A stretch of 64,000 nucleotides of DNA from Eisenibacter elegans DSM 3317 (GCF_000430505.1 NZ_KE387154.1:182530-246529), one strand, 5' to 3'. Shown: positions 26,355 through 35,242, numbered from the stretch's first letter. Program-made: numbers and translations. The notes: generated from the sequence alone by a model not told the origin.

Positions 26355-26699
26355 TTGTTTGCAGCCCGTCAAAATCATTCTTTGGCGGGCTCTTTTTGAT
26401 TTGCCCAAAAACACCTTCTTACGACAGAAACCCGCTGCCTACCCTGATAATACCTTTTGCAGCGCCAAAAGTGTCGTTGAGGCTCAAACACAACGCATTG
26501 GTCTAAAAGCCAAAAAAAAGCAAACCTTTCCCCTCTTTTTGCGGTATTTTTGATAAATTGTATTTTACTGACCATAAGCTATCGCCCTCAAATATCACCA
26601 ATACAATCGCGTTTCCGGCAAGTACCTGTAGTTTTGTTGGGGCTTTGTTGGGAGTTTATCCGCTTGTCTTATGTCAGAAACCATCTCTAAGGATATATT
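26355..26699. other. Intergenic region before the LytS gene
   Basis: A 345-bp region. A terminator for the Vps10-like gene is at 26363-26397. No gene, RNA or clear promoter box is seen in the rest; an 84-codon open frame at 26558-26812 overlaps the LytS gene and has no protein-like features. Confidence 0.5.
26363..26397 (+). terminator. Terminator after the Vps10-like gene
   Basis: AGCCCGTCAAA (26363-26373) pairs with TTTGGCGGGCT (26381-26391) with one G-T wobble, followed by CTTTTT. Confidence 0.8.
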
Positions 26700-27833
26700 A
26701 TGGAACTGAACTTGTCCAAAGGTGTGCCCTTTATCAAAAACCGCCTCCTAGCACACATCATACTTTGGGTATGCTACCTGAGCTTTTTTATTGTATTGGT
26801 GGGCAGCCATAAAGGGAAGTATTACGAAGAGTTTGTCATACAACTCTATCTTTTGCCTATTCGTTTGGCGGTAGTATACCTGAGCTTGTATGTGTTGTTG
26901 CCCTATTTGTTGCTCAAACAACGCTATGCGCTGTTTCTGAGCTCCTTGTTTACGCTCTTGGTGTTGGCCGTACTGCTGATGCGGGTAGAGGTGTATTACT
27001 TTATCTACCCTCGTTATTATCCTGAAGCCCTGACCGACTGCGAATGGTGTACCTTCTGGCACGTCCACAAGCTGATTCAATATACCTTTTCGCTGAGCGC
27101 TATTTTGTTTTTGGCGACTTCTATCAAAATTTTGAAACTATGGTACAAGGAGCAACAAAATGCCAAATCATTGGCACAAGAAAAGCTAGAAGCCGAGCTG
27201 AAGTTTCTCAAAGGACAAATACATCCACACTTCCTGTTCAATGTATTGAACAACCTCTACGCCCTGACACTCAAGAAATCAGATGTGGCTCCCGAAGTAG
27301 TACTTCGTCTGTCGGACTTAATGAACTACATGCTCTATGAGTCCAATACAGAATATACTACTCTCGAAAAAGAGGTAGAGTATCTCCAAAACTATATCGC
27401 CTTAGAAAAGGTACGGTATGGCGACCGCGCCGAGGTCGTGTTCAATGTTTCGGGGGGTATCAATGGCCGCCGCATTGCCCCAATGCTCTTGCTACCCTTT
27501 GTTGAAAACGCTTTTAAACACGGAGTAAGCGGGGAGATAGAGCTAAGCTGGGTCAGCTTGGACTTGGTCATCAAGGACGATATGCTCACCTTCAAGGTAG
27601 AAAATAGCAAAGCCCCGGCTCACTTCAGGCGCGCCCAACAAGACTATGCCCACGGCATAGGCCTGCAAAATGTGCGCCGCCGACTGGAACTCCTCTACAA
27701 AGACCGCCACGAGTTGAAAATTTTTGACGAAGAAAATACCTATATGATTGTGCTCAAAGTACGCCTAGGTACTGAGATGCACACACACAAAAGCCCGAGC
27801 CAAGTCTCCTCACAAGCCCCTGTTAATGTATGA
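26700..27833 (+). CDS. LytS/YehU-type sensor histidine kinase
   Basis: A 377-residue inner-membrane kinase with four helices at about 19-37, 52-76, 82-102 and 124-148, then a cytoplasmic His-kinase domain. The phosphoacceptor motif is KGQIHPHFLFNVLNNLYAL near residue 177, and the ATPase part has PMLLLPFVENAFKHG (N box) and GIGLQNVRRRLELLY (G box). The sensor region is only membrane helices with short loops, so the signal is probably within or near the membrane. Its stop overlaps the start of the LytTR regulator gene as ATGA, so the two are a pair. Confidence 0.94.
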   Translation: MELNLSKGVPFIKNRLLAHIILWVCYLSFFIVLVGSHKGKYYEEFVIQLYLLPIRLAVVYLSLYVLLPYLLLKQRYALFLSSLFTLLVLAVLLMRVEVYYFIYPRYYPEALTDCEWCTFWHVHKLIQYTFSLSAILFLATSIKILKLWYKEQQNAKSLAQEKLEAELKFLKGQIHPHFLFNVLNNLYALTLKKSDVAPEVVLRLSDLMNYMLYESNTEYTTLEKEVEYLQNYIALEKVRYGDRAEVVFNVSGGINGRRIAPMLLLPFVENAFKHGVSGEIELSWVSLDLVIKDDMLTFKVENSKAPAHFRRAQQDYAHGIGLQNVRRRLELLYKDRHELKIFDEENTYMIVLKVRLGTEMHTHKSPSQVSSQAPVNV

Positions 27834-28573
27834 AACTCAAGTGTATCATCGTAGATGATGAAGCGTTGGCCTTAGATATTCTTGAAAACTATATTGAGCG
27901 TATCGATTCTCTACAGTTGGTTGCCCGGTGTGCCAATGCAGTAGAGGCCTTCAACATCTTACAACAACAGGCCATAGACCTGATGTTTTTGGATATCCAA
28001 ATGCCCAAACTCACCGGCATCGACTTCCTCAAAACAGTATCACACCCCCCAAAGGTGATTTTTACAACAGCTTACCGCGACTATGCGCTGGAAAGCTATG
28101 AGATGAATGCCGTAGATTATCTACTCAAACCGATTTCTTTTGACCGCTTCCTCAAGGCTGTCAACAAGGTTCAAGAGCTTTTCCAAGAAGCCGGAGCCGC
28201 GTTGCGCCCTCTGCCTACTGCCCCAGCTGCGGATAGCAGCTATGACGAAAGCTTTATCTACCTCAAGGCGGATAAGAAAATGGTAAAGATTTTCCTCAAA
28301 GACATCCTCTTCATCGAAAGCCTCAAGGACTACATCCGCGTAAGAACAGAACAGAAGGAGGTCATCTCTTACCAAAAAATCAGCTATATGGAGGAGAAAT
28401 TGCCAGAGCAAAAGTTTTTACGCATTCACCGCTCGTTCATTGTAGCTGTAGATAAAATCGAAAGCTTTTCTGCTGCTTTTGTAGAGGTGGGCGGAAAGGA
28501 AGTACCTATTGGGCGAAATTATAAAAATGAAGTGCTCAAAATGTTGGAACAAAACAACTTGCTGGAAGAATAA
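27830..28573 (+). CDS. LytTR-type response regulator
   Basis: A 247-residue regulator. The receiver domain covers residues 1-120, with the acidic pair in IIVDDE, the phosphoacceptor Asp55 in LMFLDIQMPK and the conserved Lys in YLLKPIS. A LytTR DNA-binding domain covers about 140-245 (FIYLKADKKMVKIFLKDIL, RIHRSFIVAVDKIESF, IPIGRNYKNEVLKML). It is translationally coupled to the LytS gene. Target genes are unknown; such pairs often act on nearby genes, and the next gene encodes a thioesterase. Confidence 0.95.
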   Translation: MKLKCIIVDDEALALDILENYIERIDSLQLVARCANAVEAFNILQQQAIDLMFLDIQMPKLTGIDFLKTVSHPPKVIFTTAYRDYALESYEMNAVDYLLKPISFDRFLKAVNKVQELFQEAGAALRPLPTAPAADSSYDESFIYLKADKKMVKIFLKDILFIESLKDYIRVRTEQKEVISYQKISYMEEKLPEQKFLRIHRSFIVAVDKIESFSAAFVEVGGKEVPIGRNYKNEVLKMLEQNNLLEE

Positions 28574-28623
28574 ACAAATTACAATTGACGAATCGTAAAT
28601 CCCGAATCGTCAATCATAAATCG

Positions 28624-28631
28624 TACCTTTG
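28624..28631 (+). promoter_or_regulatory. Candidate -7 box for the thioesterase gene
   Basis: TACCTTTG matches TAnnTTTG and lies 47 bp before the start codon at 28679. The upstream 45 bp contain imperfect repeats of AATCGT(A/C)AATC on both strands, which could be an operator or simple repeat DNA. Confidence 0.4.
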
Positions 28632-28678
28632 CCCAAAGTTCCACCATTCCGGCTGTTGCCGGTACAAAATCGATACTT

Positions 28679-29218
28679 ATGGTCAAGCGAAATGCCAAAC
28701 CTGCTTCGGAATCGTTGACAACGATGACCGAAATGGTCTTGCCGAATGATACGAACACGCTCAACAACCTAATGGGAGGGCGTATGATGCATATGATGGA
28801 CATTGTAGCAGCCATCGCTGCCCAGAAACACTCCAACCGCATTGTGGTAACGGCCTCTGTAGATAATATTACCTTTAGTGAGCCTATTTCATTGGGAGAT
28901 GTGGTTACGATTACAGCCAAGGTTACCCGTGCGTTCAACTCCTCTATGGAGGTTTTCTTGGATGTAGTAGCCGAAAACATCCCCGCCTCTCGTAAGAAGG
29001 CCACCAACCGTGCTTTTTTTACTTTTGTGGCAGTAGACCAATTAGGCACTCCCATCAATGTGCCCGAAGTAATCCCCGAAACACCTGAGGAGCAAGAACT
29101 GTATGCCGGAGCGCTACGCCGACGGCAGCTGCGCCTCATCTTGGCCGGCAGAATGAAGCCCGACGATGCCACAGAGCTAAAGCTGCTTTTTGAAAGCCCC
29201 GCCAAATCGAAATCTTAG
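28679..29218 (+). CDS. Acyl-CoA thioesterase (hotdog fold)
   Basis: A 179-residue single hotdog domain of the YciA/ACOT type. It has LPNDTNTLNNLMGGRMMHMMD, with Asn and Asp in the expected active-site positions, ASVDNITFSEPISLGDVV on the central strand, and the terminal RRRQLRL. It should hydrolyse acyl-CoA to free acid and CoA; chain-length preference cannot be read. The start codon is ATG with a candidate promoter just upstream. Confidence 0.92.
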   Translation: MVKRNAKPASESLTTMTEMVLPNDTNTLNNLMGGRMMHMMDIVAAIAAQKHSNRIVVTASVDNITFSEPISLGDVVTITAKVTRAFNSSMEVFLDVVAENIPASRKKATNRAFFTFVAVDQLGTPINVPEVIPETPEEQELYAGALRRRQLRLILAGRMKPDDATELKLLFESPAKSKS

Positions 29219-29386
29219 GCAATACTTCCTGACCTTTTGTCTCTTTGGGGGCAAAAGGTCAACTTTTATCCCCTACAGGCTGTCTTATGGCTGAGCAGCC
29301 AAAAAACAAAGAACTTTTGTAAAAACAGTAGTGTTTTCAGGTTGTCATCCGAACACAGACTACTCCACTTAAAACTTCACAAGACT

Positions 29387-31531
29387 ATGCGACTTTACCC
29401 TTGGAGTGTTGCGCTTTTGTTTTGCCTTTGGAATTTGCAAGGGCTACAAGCACAAATACTCAAACCGGCCAAATGGCAGATGAGCCTCTCGACTACAGAA
29501 GTAACCGTAGGCGATGAGCTGGAGCTGATTTTTACGGCTACCATCGACGACAAGTGGTACCTCTACTCCTCTGATTTTGACCCTAACCTAGGCCCGCAAG
29601 TAACGGAGTTTAGCTTTACGCCTCACCCTTCTTACCAGCTCCTCGGTGGTATCCGCCCTATTAACCCACAAAAAAAGTATGACGACATCTGGGAGGGGGA
29701 GTATACCTACTTCAAGAAAAAGGGAGAGTTTAGGCAACGGGTCAAAATCTTGGCCGAAAACCCCAAAATCGAAGGCACCTACAGCTATCAAGTCTGTTCG
29801 GATGTAGATGGGAAATGTATCCCTTTCGAAAGTGATTTCAGCTTCAAAAACATCAAGGCAAAACCTGCCAAAGACACGCCAAAAGAGGAAAATACCAAGG
29901 CTGACACCAAGGCCGAAGAAGATGAAGCCCTAACAAAAGACTCTTTGGCTGCCAAGCAAGATACTGCTTCTGATAATATGGCAAATACCGCTACAACAGA
30001 CAGCACCAACGCCCAACTAGCCGCAACAGATACCCTAGACCCACTACAGGCCAACCCTGAGCAAGAAACCAATGTGGCCTTGATTTATTTTATCGGTCTA
30101 GCATTTTTGGCAGGTTTTTCGGCTTTGTTTACGCCCTGTGTGTTCCCAATGATTCCGATGACGGTCAGCATCTTCACCAAACAAAGCGGCACCCGCGCCC
30201 AAGGAATTACCAAAGCCCTCGTGTATGGTGGGTCTATTGTCCTGATTTACACCATATTGGGCACATTGGTAGCCTTTTTCTATGGTGCAGGTTTCAACAA
30301 CTGGCTCAGCACACACTGGCTACCGAACTTGTTTTTCTTCTCTCTCTTGGTCGTTTTTGCCCTGTCATTTCTAGGGATGTTTGAGTTAGTATTGCCAGCC
30401 TCTTGGGTCAATCAGGCCGATGCCCAAGCCGACAAAGGCGGCTACTATGGTATCTTTTTTATGGCTTTTACCTTGGCCTTGGTATCGTTTTCTTGCACAG
30501 CCCCTATAGTAGGCTTTATCTTGGTGATGGCCTCCAAGGGCGAAGTCATCAAACCCGTCTTAGGGATGATTGCCTTTTCGACAGCCGTGGCTCTGCCCTT
30601 CACCTTGTTTGCTCTCTTCCCTTCTTGGCTCAACAACCTGCCCAAGTCGGGGGGCTGGCTCAACAAGGTAAAGGTATCCTTGGGCTTGTTGGAGTTGGCC
30701 TTAGCGCTTAAGTTCTTGAGTCAAGCCGACTTGGTCTATGGCTGGCATATCCTGCCAAGGGAAATATTCTTGGCTCTATGGATTGTGATTTTTGCTGTAT
30801 GGGGCTTCTATATGTTGGGAGCCATCCGCTTCCCACACGACAGCTCACAAGCATTTGTGCCCGTACCACAGGCCATTATGGGTATCCTGATTTTAAGCTT
30901 TGTAGTATATCTTATCCCCGGCATGTTTGGAGCACCCCTGCGGATGCTTTCGGGCTACCTCCCTCCCGAAACAACACAAGAGTTCAATATTGCCAATACA
31001 GGCACCGCGATGTATGCCGGCTACACGCCCAAAACACAACTGCCATCAGATCGCCTCTATGTCAATTTGTTTAAATTTCCTCATAATCTGAAAGGCTTCT
31101 TTGATTATGAAGAAGGCATGGCTTATGCCCGCAAGGTAGGCAAGCCGGTATTCATTGACTTCACAGGCCACGGTTGTGCCAACTGTCGAGAGATGGAGGC
31201 CCGTGTGTGGTCCGACCCAAACGTAATGCGTCGTTTAGATGAAGACTATGTGCTCATTGCCCTTTATGTAGATGACCGCACCAAGCTCCCCGAAGAAGCT
31301 TGGTATACCTCGCCCAACGACCAAAAAGTAAAAAAAACCATTGGTGCCCAAAATATAGATTTGCAGGTGCGTAAGTTCAATAACAACGCCCAACCTTACT
31401 ACTGCCTACTCGACCACAACGGGCAGCTCTTGGTGCGTCCGGTGGGTTATGAGCTCAACATCTCCAAATTCAATGACTTCCTCGATGAGGGTAAGGCCGC
31501 TTTTAAACAACGGATGCTGGCCAAAAAATAA
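29387..31531 (+). CDS. dsbD: DsbD-type thiol:disulfide reductase
   Basis: A 714-residue membrane reductase that passes electrons from cytoplasmic thioredoxin to periplasmic proteins. Order: signal peptide to about 22 (LQAQ), a DsbD-alpha-like periplasmic domain (about 30-150), a long low-complexity Lys/Asp/Thr linker (about 155-225), eight membrane helices (about 230-545), and a C-terminal thioredoxin domain with GHGCANCREM giving Cys597 and Cys600. The membrane cysteines are in ALFTPCVFPMIP and VSFSCTAPIVGF. All three redox centres look present, but the N-terminal domain has only the pair in SYQVCSDVDGKCIPF. I chose the ATG at 29387 because it begins a signal peptide. Confidence 0.93.
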   Translation: MRLYPWSVALLFCLWNLQGLQAQILKPAKWQMSLSTTEVTVGDELELIFTATIDDKWYLYSSDFDPNLGPQVTEFSFTPHPSYQLLGGIRPINPQKKYDDIWEGEYTYFKKKGEFRQRVKILAENPKIEGTYSYQVCSDVDGKCIPFESDFSFKNIKAKPAKDTPKEENTKADTKAEEDEALTKDSLAAKQDTASDNMANTATTDSTNAQLAATDTLDPLQANPEQETNVALIYFIGLAFLAGFSALFTPCVFPMIPMTVSIFTKQSGTRAQGITKALVYGGSIVLIYTILGTLVAFFYGAGFNNWLSTHWLPNLFFFSLLVVFALSFLGMFELVLPASWVNQADAQADKGGYYGIFFMAFTLALVSFSCTAPIVGFILVMASKGEVIKPVLGMIAFSTAVALPFTLFALFPSWLNNLPKSGGWLNKVKVSLGLLELALALKFLSQADLVYGWHILPREIFLALWIVIFAVWGFYMLGAIRFPHDSSQAFVPVPQAIMGILILSFVVYLIPGMFGAPLRMLSGYLPPETTQEFNIANTGTAMYAGYTPKTQLPSDRLYVNLFKFPHNLKGFFDYEEGMAYARKVGKPVFIDFTGHGCANCREMEARVWSDPNVMRRLDEDYVLIALYVDDRTKLPEEAWYTSPNDQKVKKTIGAQNIDLQVRKFNNNAQPYYCLLDHNGQLLVRPVGYELNISKFNDFLDEGKAAFKQRMLAKK

Positions 31532-31610
31532 AAATCTTGCCCATCCCCGCGTATTTGTCATTAGCCATACCGGAGGATATCCCAAGATTCATCACACCCC
31601 TTGTGATGAC

Positions 31611-31647
31611 AACCCTTCAAAGGCTTCTAGCCCTTGAAGGGTTTTTG
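31611..31647 (+). terminator. Terminator after dsbD
   Basis: AACCCTTCAA (31611-31620) and TTGAAGGGTT (31634-31643) form a perfect 10-bp stem with a 13-base loop, followed by TTTTG. Confidence 0.8.
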
Positions 31648-31721
31648 TTTAGTAATCACCCACAAAATAGGCAATATGTGTTAAATGATTTGTGTACTGA
31701 TACTAGGCAAGAAATGTAGGC

Positions 31722-31930
31722 GCGAGGGCGAGCATTTTTAACGACTTAGCAGGCCAAAAACAGCGTTTTGGTGTAGATGAAGGGTATTTTTTAAACACCC
31801 CACTGGACATTTTTGGAAAAGTAGCTCGGAGCTGAGGCCTCATTTTGGGAGTAAAATGAGACTTAGCCCACAGCTTTAACTGTGGGATTTGAAAAATGTC
31901 CAGTGTCGTGAATTTTAAACAAGATCTAAT
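31722..31930. repeat. Repeat family 2, copy 2 (apparently interrupted)
   Basis: The segment from GGGCGAGCATTTTTAACGA through CAGCGTTTTGGTGTAGATGA matches copy 1 at about 22910-22960 over some 60 bp. The end part GTCGTGAATTTTAAACAAG (near 31905-31923) matches the end of copy 1. Between them lies the hairpin element at 31801-31905. Confidence 0.65.
31801..31905. repeat. Three-stem hairpin element with 14-bp inverted ends
   Basis: CACTGGACATTTTT (31801-31814) is perfectly inverted at 31892-31905. Inside are two further perfect stems: CTCATTTT/AAAATGAG (31839-31860) and CCCACAG/CTGTGGG (31867-31886). The whole can fold as a multi-branched structure. A 9-bp direct repeat TTTTAAACA flanks it at 31789-31797 and 31913-31921, as if from target duplication, though the element ends do not abut the repeats exactly. 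Confidence 0.7.
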
Positions 31931-31933
31931 AGA

Positions 31934-32590
31934 TTACCAATCAATTTCGGGCAGATTGTTTTGGGTTAGATAGTTATTGGCTTGGCTGAAATGTTGGCAA
32001 CCATTAAACCCTCTGGCCAAGGGCGAAGGATGTGATGCCTTGAGCACAAGATGTTTTTGGGTATCAATATTTTTTCCCTTGTCTTGTGCATACTTGCCCC
32101 AAAGCATAAAAACAAGTTGCTCTTTTTGGTCAGATAAGACCTGTATGACCGCATCGGTGAACGTCTCCCAACCTTTGCGCTGATGGGAGCCGGCTTCAGC
32201 CGCACGAACCGTCAGGGTGGCATTGAGCAATAGTACGCCTTGCTTGGCCCAGCGCTCTAGGTTGCCGCTTTTGGGGATGGGCTTGCCGAGGTCTGTATTG
32301 ATTTCCTTGAAAATATTGCGCAATGATGGTGGAATAGCAATACCATCATTCACCGAAAAACACAAGCCATTGGCTTGCCCTGGCCCGTGATACGGATCTT
32401 GACCTAGAATCACCACCTTGGTATCTTCAAAGCTGCAATGCTCGAAAGCACTGAAAATCTGCTTGCCCGGAGGGTATACTGTATGGCTCTTGTATTCATT
32501 TTTGACAAATAAGGTCAAGGCCTCAAAATAAGGCTTGGTAAACTCTGAAACCAAATGGCTTTTCCAAGAATCTGCAATTTTTACATCCAT
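31934..32590 (-). CDS. ung: Uracil-DNA glycosylase
   Basis: A 218-residue family 1 uracil-DNA glycosylase, which removes uracil from DNA and starts base-excision repair. The water-activating motif VILGQDPYHGPGQANGLCFSV gives Asp65 and His68, and the DNA-intercalation loop HPSPLARGFNGC is near the C-terminus. I chose the ATG at 32590; the frame continues 25 codons upstream, but those do not resemble the family, and the chosen length is normal. Confidence 0.96.
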   Translation of the reverse strand: MDVKIADSWKSHLVSEFTKPYFEALTLFVKNEYKSHTVYPPGKQIFSAFEHCSFEDTKVVILGQDPYHGPGQANGLCFSVNDGIAIPPSLRNIFKEINTDLGKPIPKSGNLERWAKQGVLLLNATLTVRAAEAGSHQRKGWETFTDAVIQVLSDQKEQLVFMLWGKYAQDKGKNIDTQKHLVLKASHPSPLARGFNGCQHFSQANNYLTQNNLPEIDW

Positions 32591-32901
32591 ATTTTTTAAT
32601 AAAACAATATTGCTATAGAGCGTGTTTAACAAAAAAATGACATCATCTTGATTGTTTGTACCCAATCAAAACTGGGAAACACCTATTTTGAAAATCCTTG
32701 ATAATCAAGAAAATCAAATTCTGTGAACCCACAAACCCCTTTGAATTTAGGTATAAATTTGCCCAAAAAAAGTGGACAAACAAAAAGTTTGTTAAAAATA
32801 CGTCTTTGCGCGCCCCTGTGGCCGCAGATTTGTTGTGTTTTTAGTAAGGAGTTTGTACCTTTATCAAATCATCGGCCATTCAAAAATTCCTACTTAGTAC
32901 T
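32591..32901. other. Divergent intergenic region between ung and apaG
   Basis: A 311-bp region that carries copy B of dispersed repeat family 1 (about 32660-32740). A TAAATTTG box at 32754-32761 could be a -7 element for apaG, but it lies about 140 bp upstream and lacks a well-spaced -33 box. Confidence 0.45.
32660..32740 (+). repeat. Dispersed intergenic repeat, copy B
   Basis: The core GAAAATCCTTGATAATCAAG, followed by AAAATCAA, spans 32690-32717. Similarity to copies C and D extends upstream through CCCAATCAAAACTGG and downstream through CTGTGAACCCACAAACCC. Confidence 0.75.
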
Positions 32902-33288
32902 ATGGCTACACAAGTTTCTGAAGGCATTAAAATCAGTGTGCTGACGCAATATCAAGCAGACTACTCCAGTCCGCAACAGTTTCACTATGTATTCACGTAC
33001 CGGATTCGTATCGAAAACGAAAGCCCCCACACCGTACAGCTTTTGCGCAGGCACTGGTACATCTACGATGCCAACGGAACGCTCAAAGAGGTAGAAGGCG
33101 AAGGAGTAGTAGGGCAACAACCTATCCTAGAGCCCGGCGACGTATACGAGTATGTATCGGGTTGTAACTTACGCACCGGGATGGGTAAGATGCGCGGCAA
33201 CTATCTGATGGAGCGCATTTTGGATGGCAAGTCTTTCCGTGCTACTATTCCGGAGTTTACCTTGGTGGTTCCTTATCTCCTCAATTAG
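32902..33288 (+). CDS. apaG: ApaG family protein
   Basis: A 128-residue single-domain protein of the ApaG/DUF525 fold. The family pattern is clear: FTYRIRIENESPHTVQLLRR, HWYIYDANG, then VVGQQPILEPGDVYEYVSGC and MRGNYLM. ApaG in enterobacteria has been linked to cobalt and magnesium tolerance and to diadenosine tetraphosphate metabolism; its biochemical role is still unclear. It is followed 12 bp later by a methyltransferase gene. Confidence 0.95.
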   Translation: MATQVSEGIKISVLTQYQADYSSPQQFHYVFTYRIRIENESPHTVQLLRRHWYIYDANGTLKEVEGEGVVGQQPILEPGDVYEYVSGCNLRTGMGKMRGNYLMERILDGKSFRATIPEFTLVVPYLLN

Positions 33289-33300
33289 TCGATTTTTATT

Positions 33301-34074
33301 TTGCTTCGGGCTTATCTACTCCATCGGCTGCGTGCACGCAATGCACACGGCCTACACTCTCCTTTTGTCTATCAGTTTTATACCACTGTCTATCGGCCAC
33401 GCCGCGATGCGTTTGTATACCCCGGTAAACTAGAGCAACACTACACACAGCTGGCCAAAAGCCGCCAGACGATAGACATCCAAGACTTTGGTGCAGGCTC
33501 ACGCACAGGCTCCTCCAAGCGCCGCCACATTGGGCATTTGGTACGACATAGTGCCTGTGGGCAGCAGAAAGGGCGCTTGTTGTACCGCCTAGTGCAAAGC
33601 TTTGCCCCACAAACCATTCTCGAAACAGGTACTTGTGTAGGCATGGGCACGGCCTATTTGGCAGCAGCGCGCCCTCAAGCCCAAATTCATACCATCGAGG
33701 GCTGCCCACAGCTAAGCGCATTTGCCCAAGCACAGTTCACACAACTACAGCTCCCCAACATCCACCTACACACAGGTGCACTGGCCAATACCCTACCACA
33801 GGTATTGAGACAGTTAGAGCGCCCCTTGGACCTAGTATATCTGGATGCCAACCATCAGTTGGCTCCTACACTGGCTTACTTTGAAGCCTGTCTGCCCTAC
33901 ACCCACGAAGGGACTTGCTGGGTAATAGACGACATCCACTGGTCGGCAGCAATGGAGCAGGCTTGGGCGCAGCTTTGTGCCCGAGCAGAGATAAAGCTCA
34001 GCCTAGACTTGTTTTGGATGGGCATTTTGCTAGGACGAGATAAGCAACCCAAGCAGCATTTTGTCCTATATTGA
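33301..34074 (+). CDS. Class I SAM-dependent methyltransferase, TTG start
   Basis: A 257-residue protein. The N-terminal part (HGLHSPFVYQFYTTVYRPRR, then DFGAGS) and the SAM-binding core (ILETGTCVGMGTAYLA, HTIEGCP, LDLVYLDANH, then WVIDDIHWS) fit an O-methyltransferase-like class I fold. No ATG exists in the frame between the upstream stop at 33286-33288 and the conserved N-terminus; TTG at 33301 is the likely start, with ATT codons as less likely alternatives. It lies 12 bp after apaG, so the two are probably one transcript. Substrate unknown. Confidence 0.85.
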   Translation: MLRAYLLHRLRARNAHGLHSPFVYQFYTTVYRPRRDAFVYPGKLEQHYTQLAKSRQTIDIQDFGAGSRTGSSKRRHIGHLVRHSACGQQKGRLLYRLVQSFAPQTILETGTCVGMGTAYLAAARPQAQIHTIEGCPQLSAFAQAQFTQLQLPNIHLHTGALANTLPQVLRQLERPLDLVYLDANHQLAPTLAYFEACLPYTHEGTCWVIDDIHWSAAMEQAWAQLCARAEIKLSLDLFWMGILLGRDKQPKQHFVLY

Positions 34075-34312
34075 ACGCCAAAAAAAATGCGCTGCCAGAG
34101 GGATAGGTCAAATTTTGGACAAACAACCCCTAAAAGCCGCCCAATGCTCAATGAGCCTTTCCCAATAACCAAACAAAGAGAGGCATTGGTCGGTTAATGT
34201 GAGGCAACACTGATTTTTATAAAGTACTACCAATCAAGCAGATAAACAAAACTATCAGGCTTGGTACTTCCATAGGATAATTTTGTGTTTAAACAGGCAA
34301 TCGTATTGATTG

Positions 34313-34344
34313 TTTGATAATTAGGGGTCAAATCCCTACATTTG
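34313..34344 (+). promoter_or_regulatory. Consensus Bacteroidota promoter of the enoyl-CoA hydratase gene
   Basis: TTTG at 34313-34316, a 20-bp spacer and TACATTTG at 34337-34344. The start codon is 23 bp downstream. This also argues against the longer open frame starting at 34314. Confidence 0.7.
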
Positions 34345-34367
34345 AGAGTTATAAACACCAAAGCATT

Positions 34368-35183
34368 ATGGTTAATTTTATATTTCAAGAAGTAGACCCT
34401 ACCCACAAAAACATACGCCTGACAGTAGACCAAGATGGCATTGCTACCATCACTATCTGTCGCGCATCAAAGCTCAACGCCCTCAATTTTCAGACAATAG
34501 AGGATATCCGCTGGGCAATGCAGCAAGTGTATGAGCGCGAAGACATCAAGAGTGTCATTATTACAGGAGAGGGCACCAAAGCCTTTGCTGCCGGCGCAGA
34601 CATTGCGGAGTTGGTAAAAATGGATGAAGTAAACGCCAAGCGTTATTCACAAAACGGGCAAGATGTGTATGCAATGCTCGAAAACTGCACCAAGCCTGTG
34701 ATTGCTGCCGTCAATGGTTATGCCCTAGGTGGCGGCTGTGAGCTGGCGCTGGCCTGCCATATGCGTGTGGCTGTAGAGAACGCCAAGTTTGGCTTGCCCG
34801 AAGTAAAGCTTGGTACATTGCCCGGCTTCGGAGGCACACAGCGCCTCACCCAAAGCATCGGCAAGGCCAAAACCCTAGAACTGATTATGACCGGCGACTC
34901 GCTCTCGGCCAAAGAAGCCAAAGAACTGGGGCTTGTGAACCACGTCGTGTCTTCACAAGAAAATTTGATGAAGAAGTGTAAGGAGATTCTGTTGAAAATC
35001 TCTTCTTCGGGCCCTCTGGCCGTCGAGATGGTCATCAAGTCTGTCAATGCTGTATACAGCAGCCAAGAGCGTGGCTATCAAAAAGAAGCACAGTATTTTG
35101 GTTGGTCTGCCGGCACACACGACTTCCACGAAGGGATGCAGGCCTTCTTAGAGAAACGCAAGCCCGAATTTAAGGGCAAATAA
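34368..35183 (+). CDS. Enoyl-CoA hydratase/isomerase (crotonase family)
   Basis: A 271-residue crotonase. The oxyanion-hole segments are AFAAGADIAEL and GYALGGGCELALAC; the two catalytic glutamates expected of a hydratase are in GGGCELA and GLPEVKLGTLPG. It should hydrate trans-2-enoyl-CoA in fatty-acid breakdown. It is transcribed alone from the promoter at 34313-34344. The chosen start omits 18 upstream codons that overlap the promoter. Confidence 0.93.
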   Translation: MVNFIFQEVDPTHKNIRLTVDQDGIATITICRASKLNALNFQTIEDIRWAMQQVYEREDIKSVIITGEGTKAFAAGADIAELVKMDEVNAKRYSQNGQDVYAMLENCTKPVIAAVNGYALGGGCELALACHMRVAVENAKFGLPEVKLGTLPGFGGTQRLTQSIGKAKTLELIMTGDSLSAKEAKELGLVNHVVSSQENLMKKCKEILLKISSSGPLAVEMVIKSVNAVYSSQERGYQKEAQYFGWSAGTHDFHEGMQAFLEKRKPEFKGK

Positions 35184-35242
35184 GCGACTGAATAGTGACG
35201 TTGACGGGTGATGAGGCTTCATCACCCGTCAACACTTTATGG

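Larger units (their letters stand above)
31532..31933. other. 402-bp intergenic region with terminator and repeat elements
   Basis: This convergent region between dsbD and ung holds the dsbD terminator, a second copy of repeat family 2 (31722-31800 and about 31906-31930) and a small hairpin element lying between those two parts (31801-31905). No gene seen. Confidence 0.6.

Noticed and set aside
26558-26812. 84-codon plus-strand open frame before the LytS gene
   Set aside because: It overlaps the well-supported LytS start, has no family features and no promoter of its own.
31532-31933. Small non-coding RNA gene in the hairpin-rich region after dsbD
   Set aside because: The stems fit better as repeat elements, one of which recurs at 22910-22982, and no promoter is seen.
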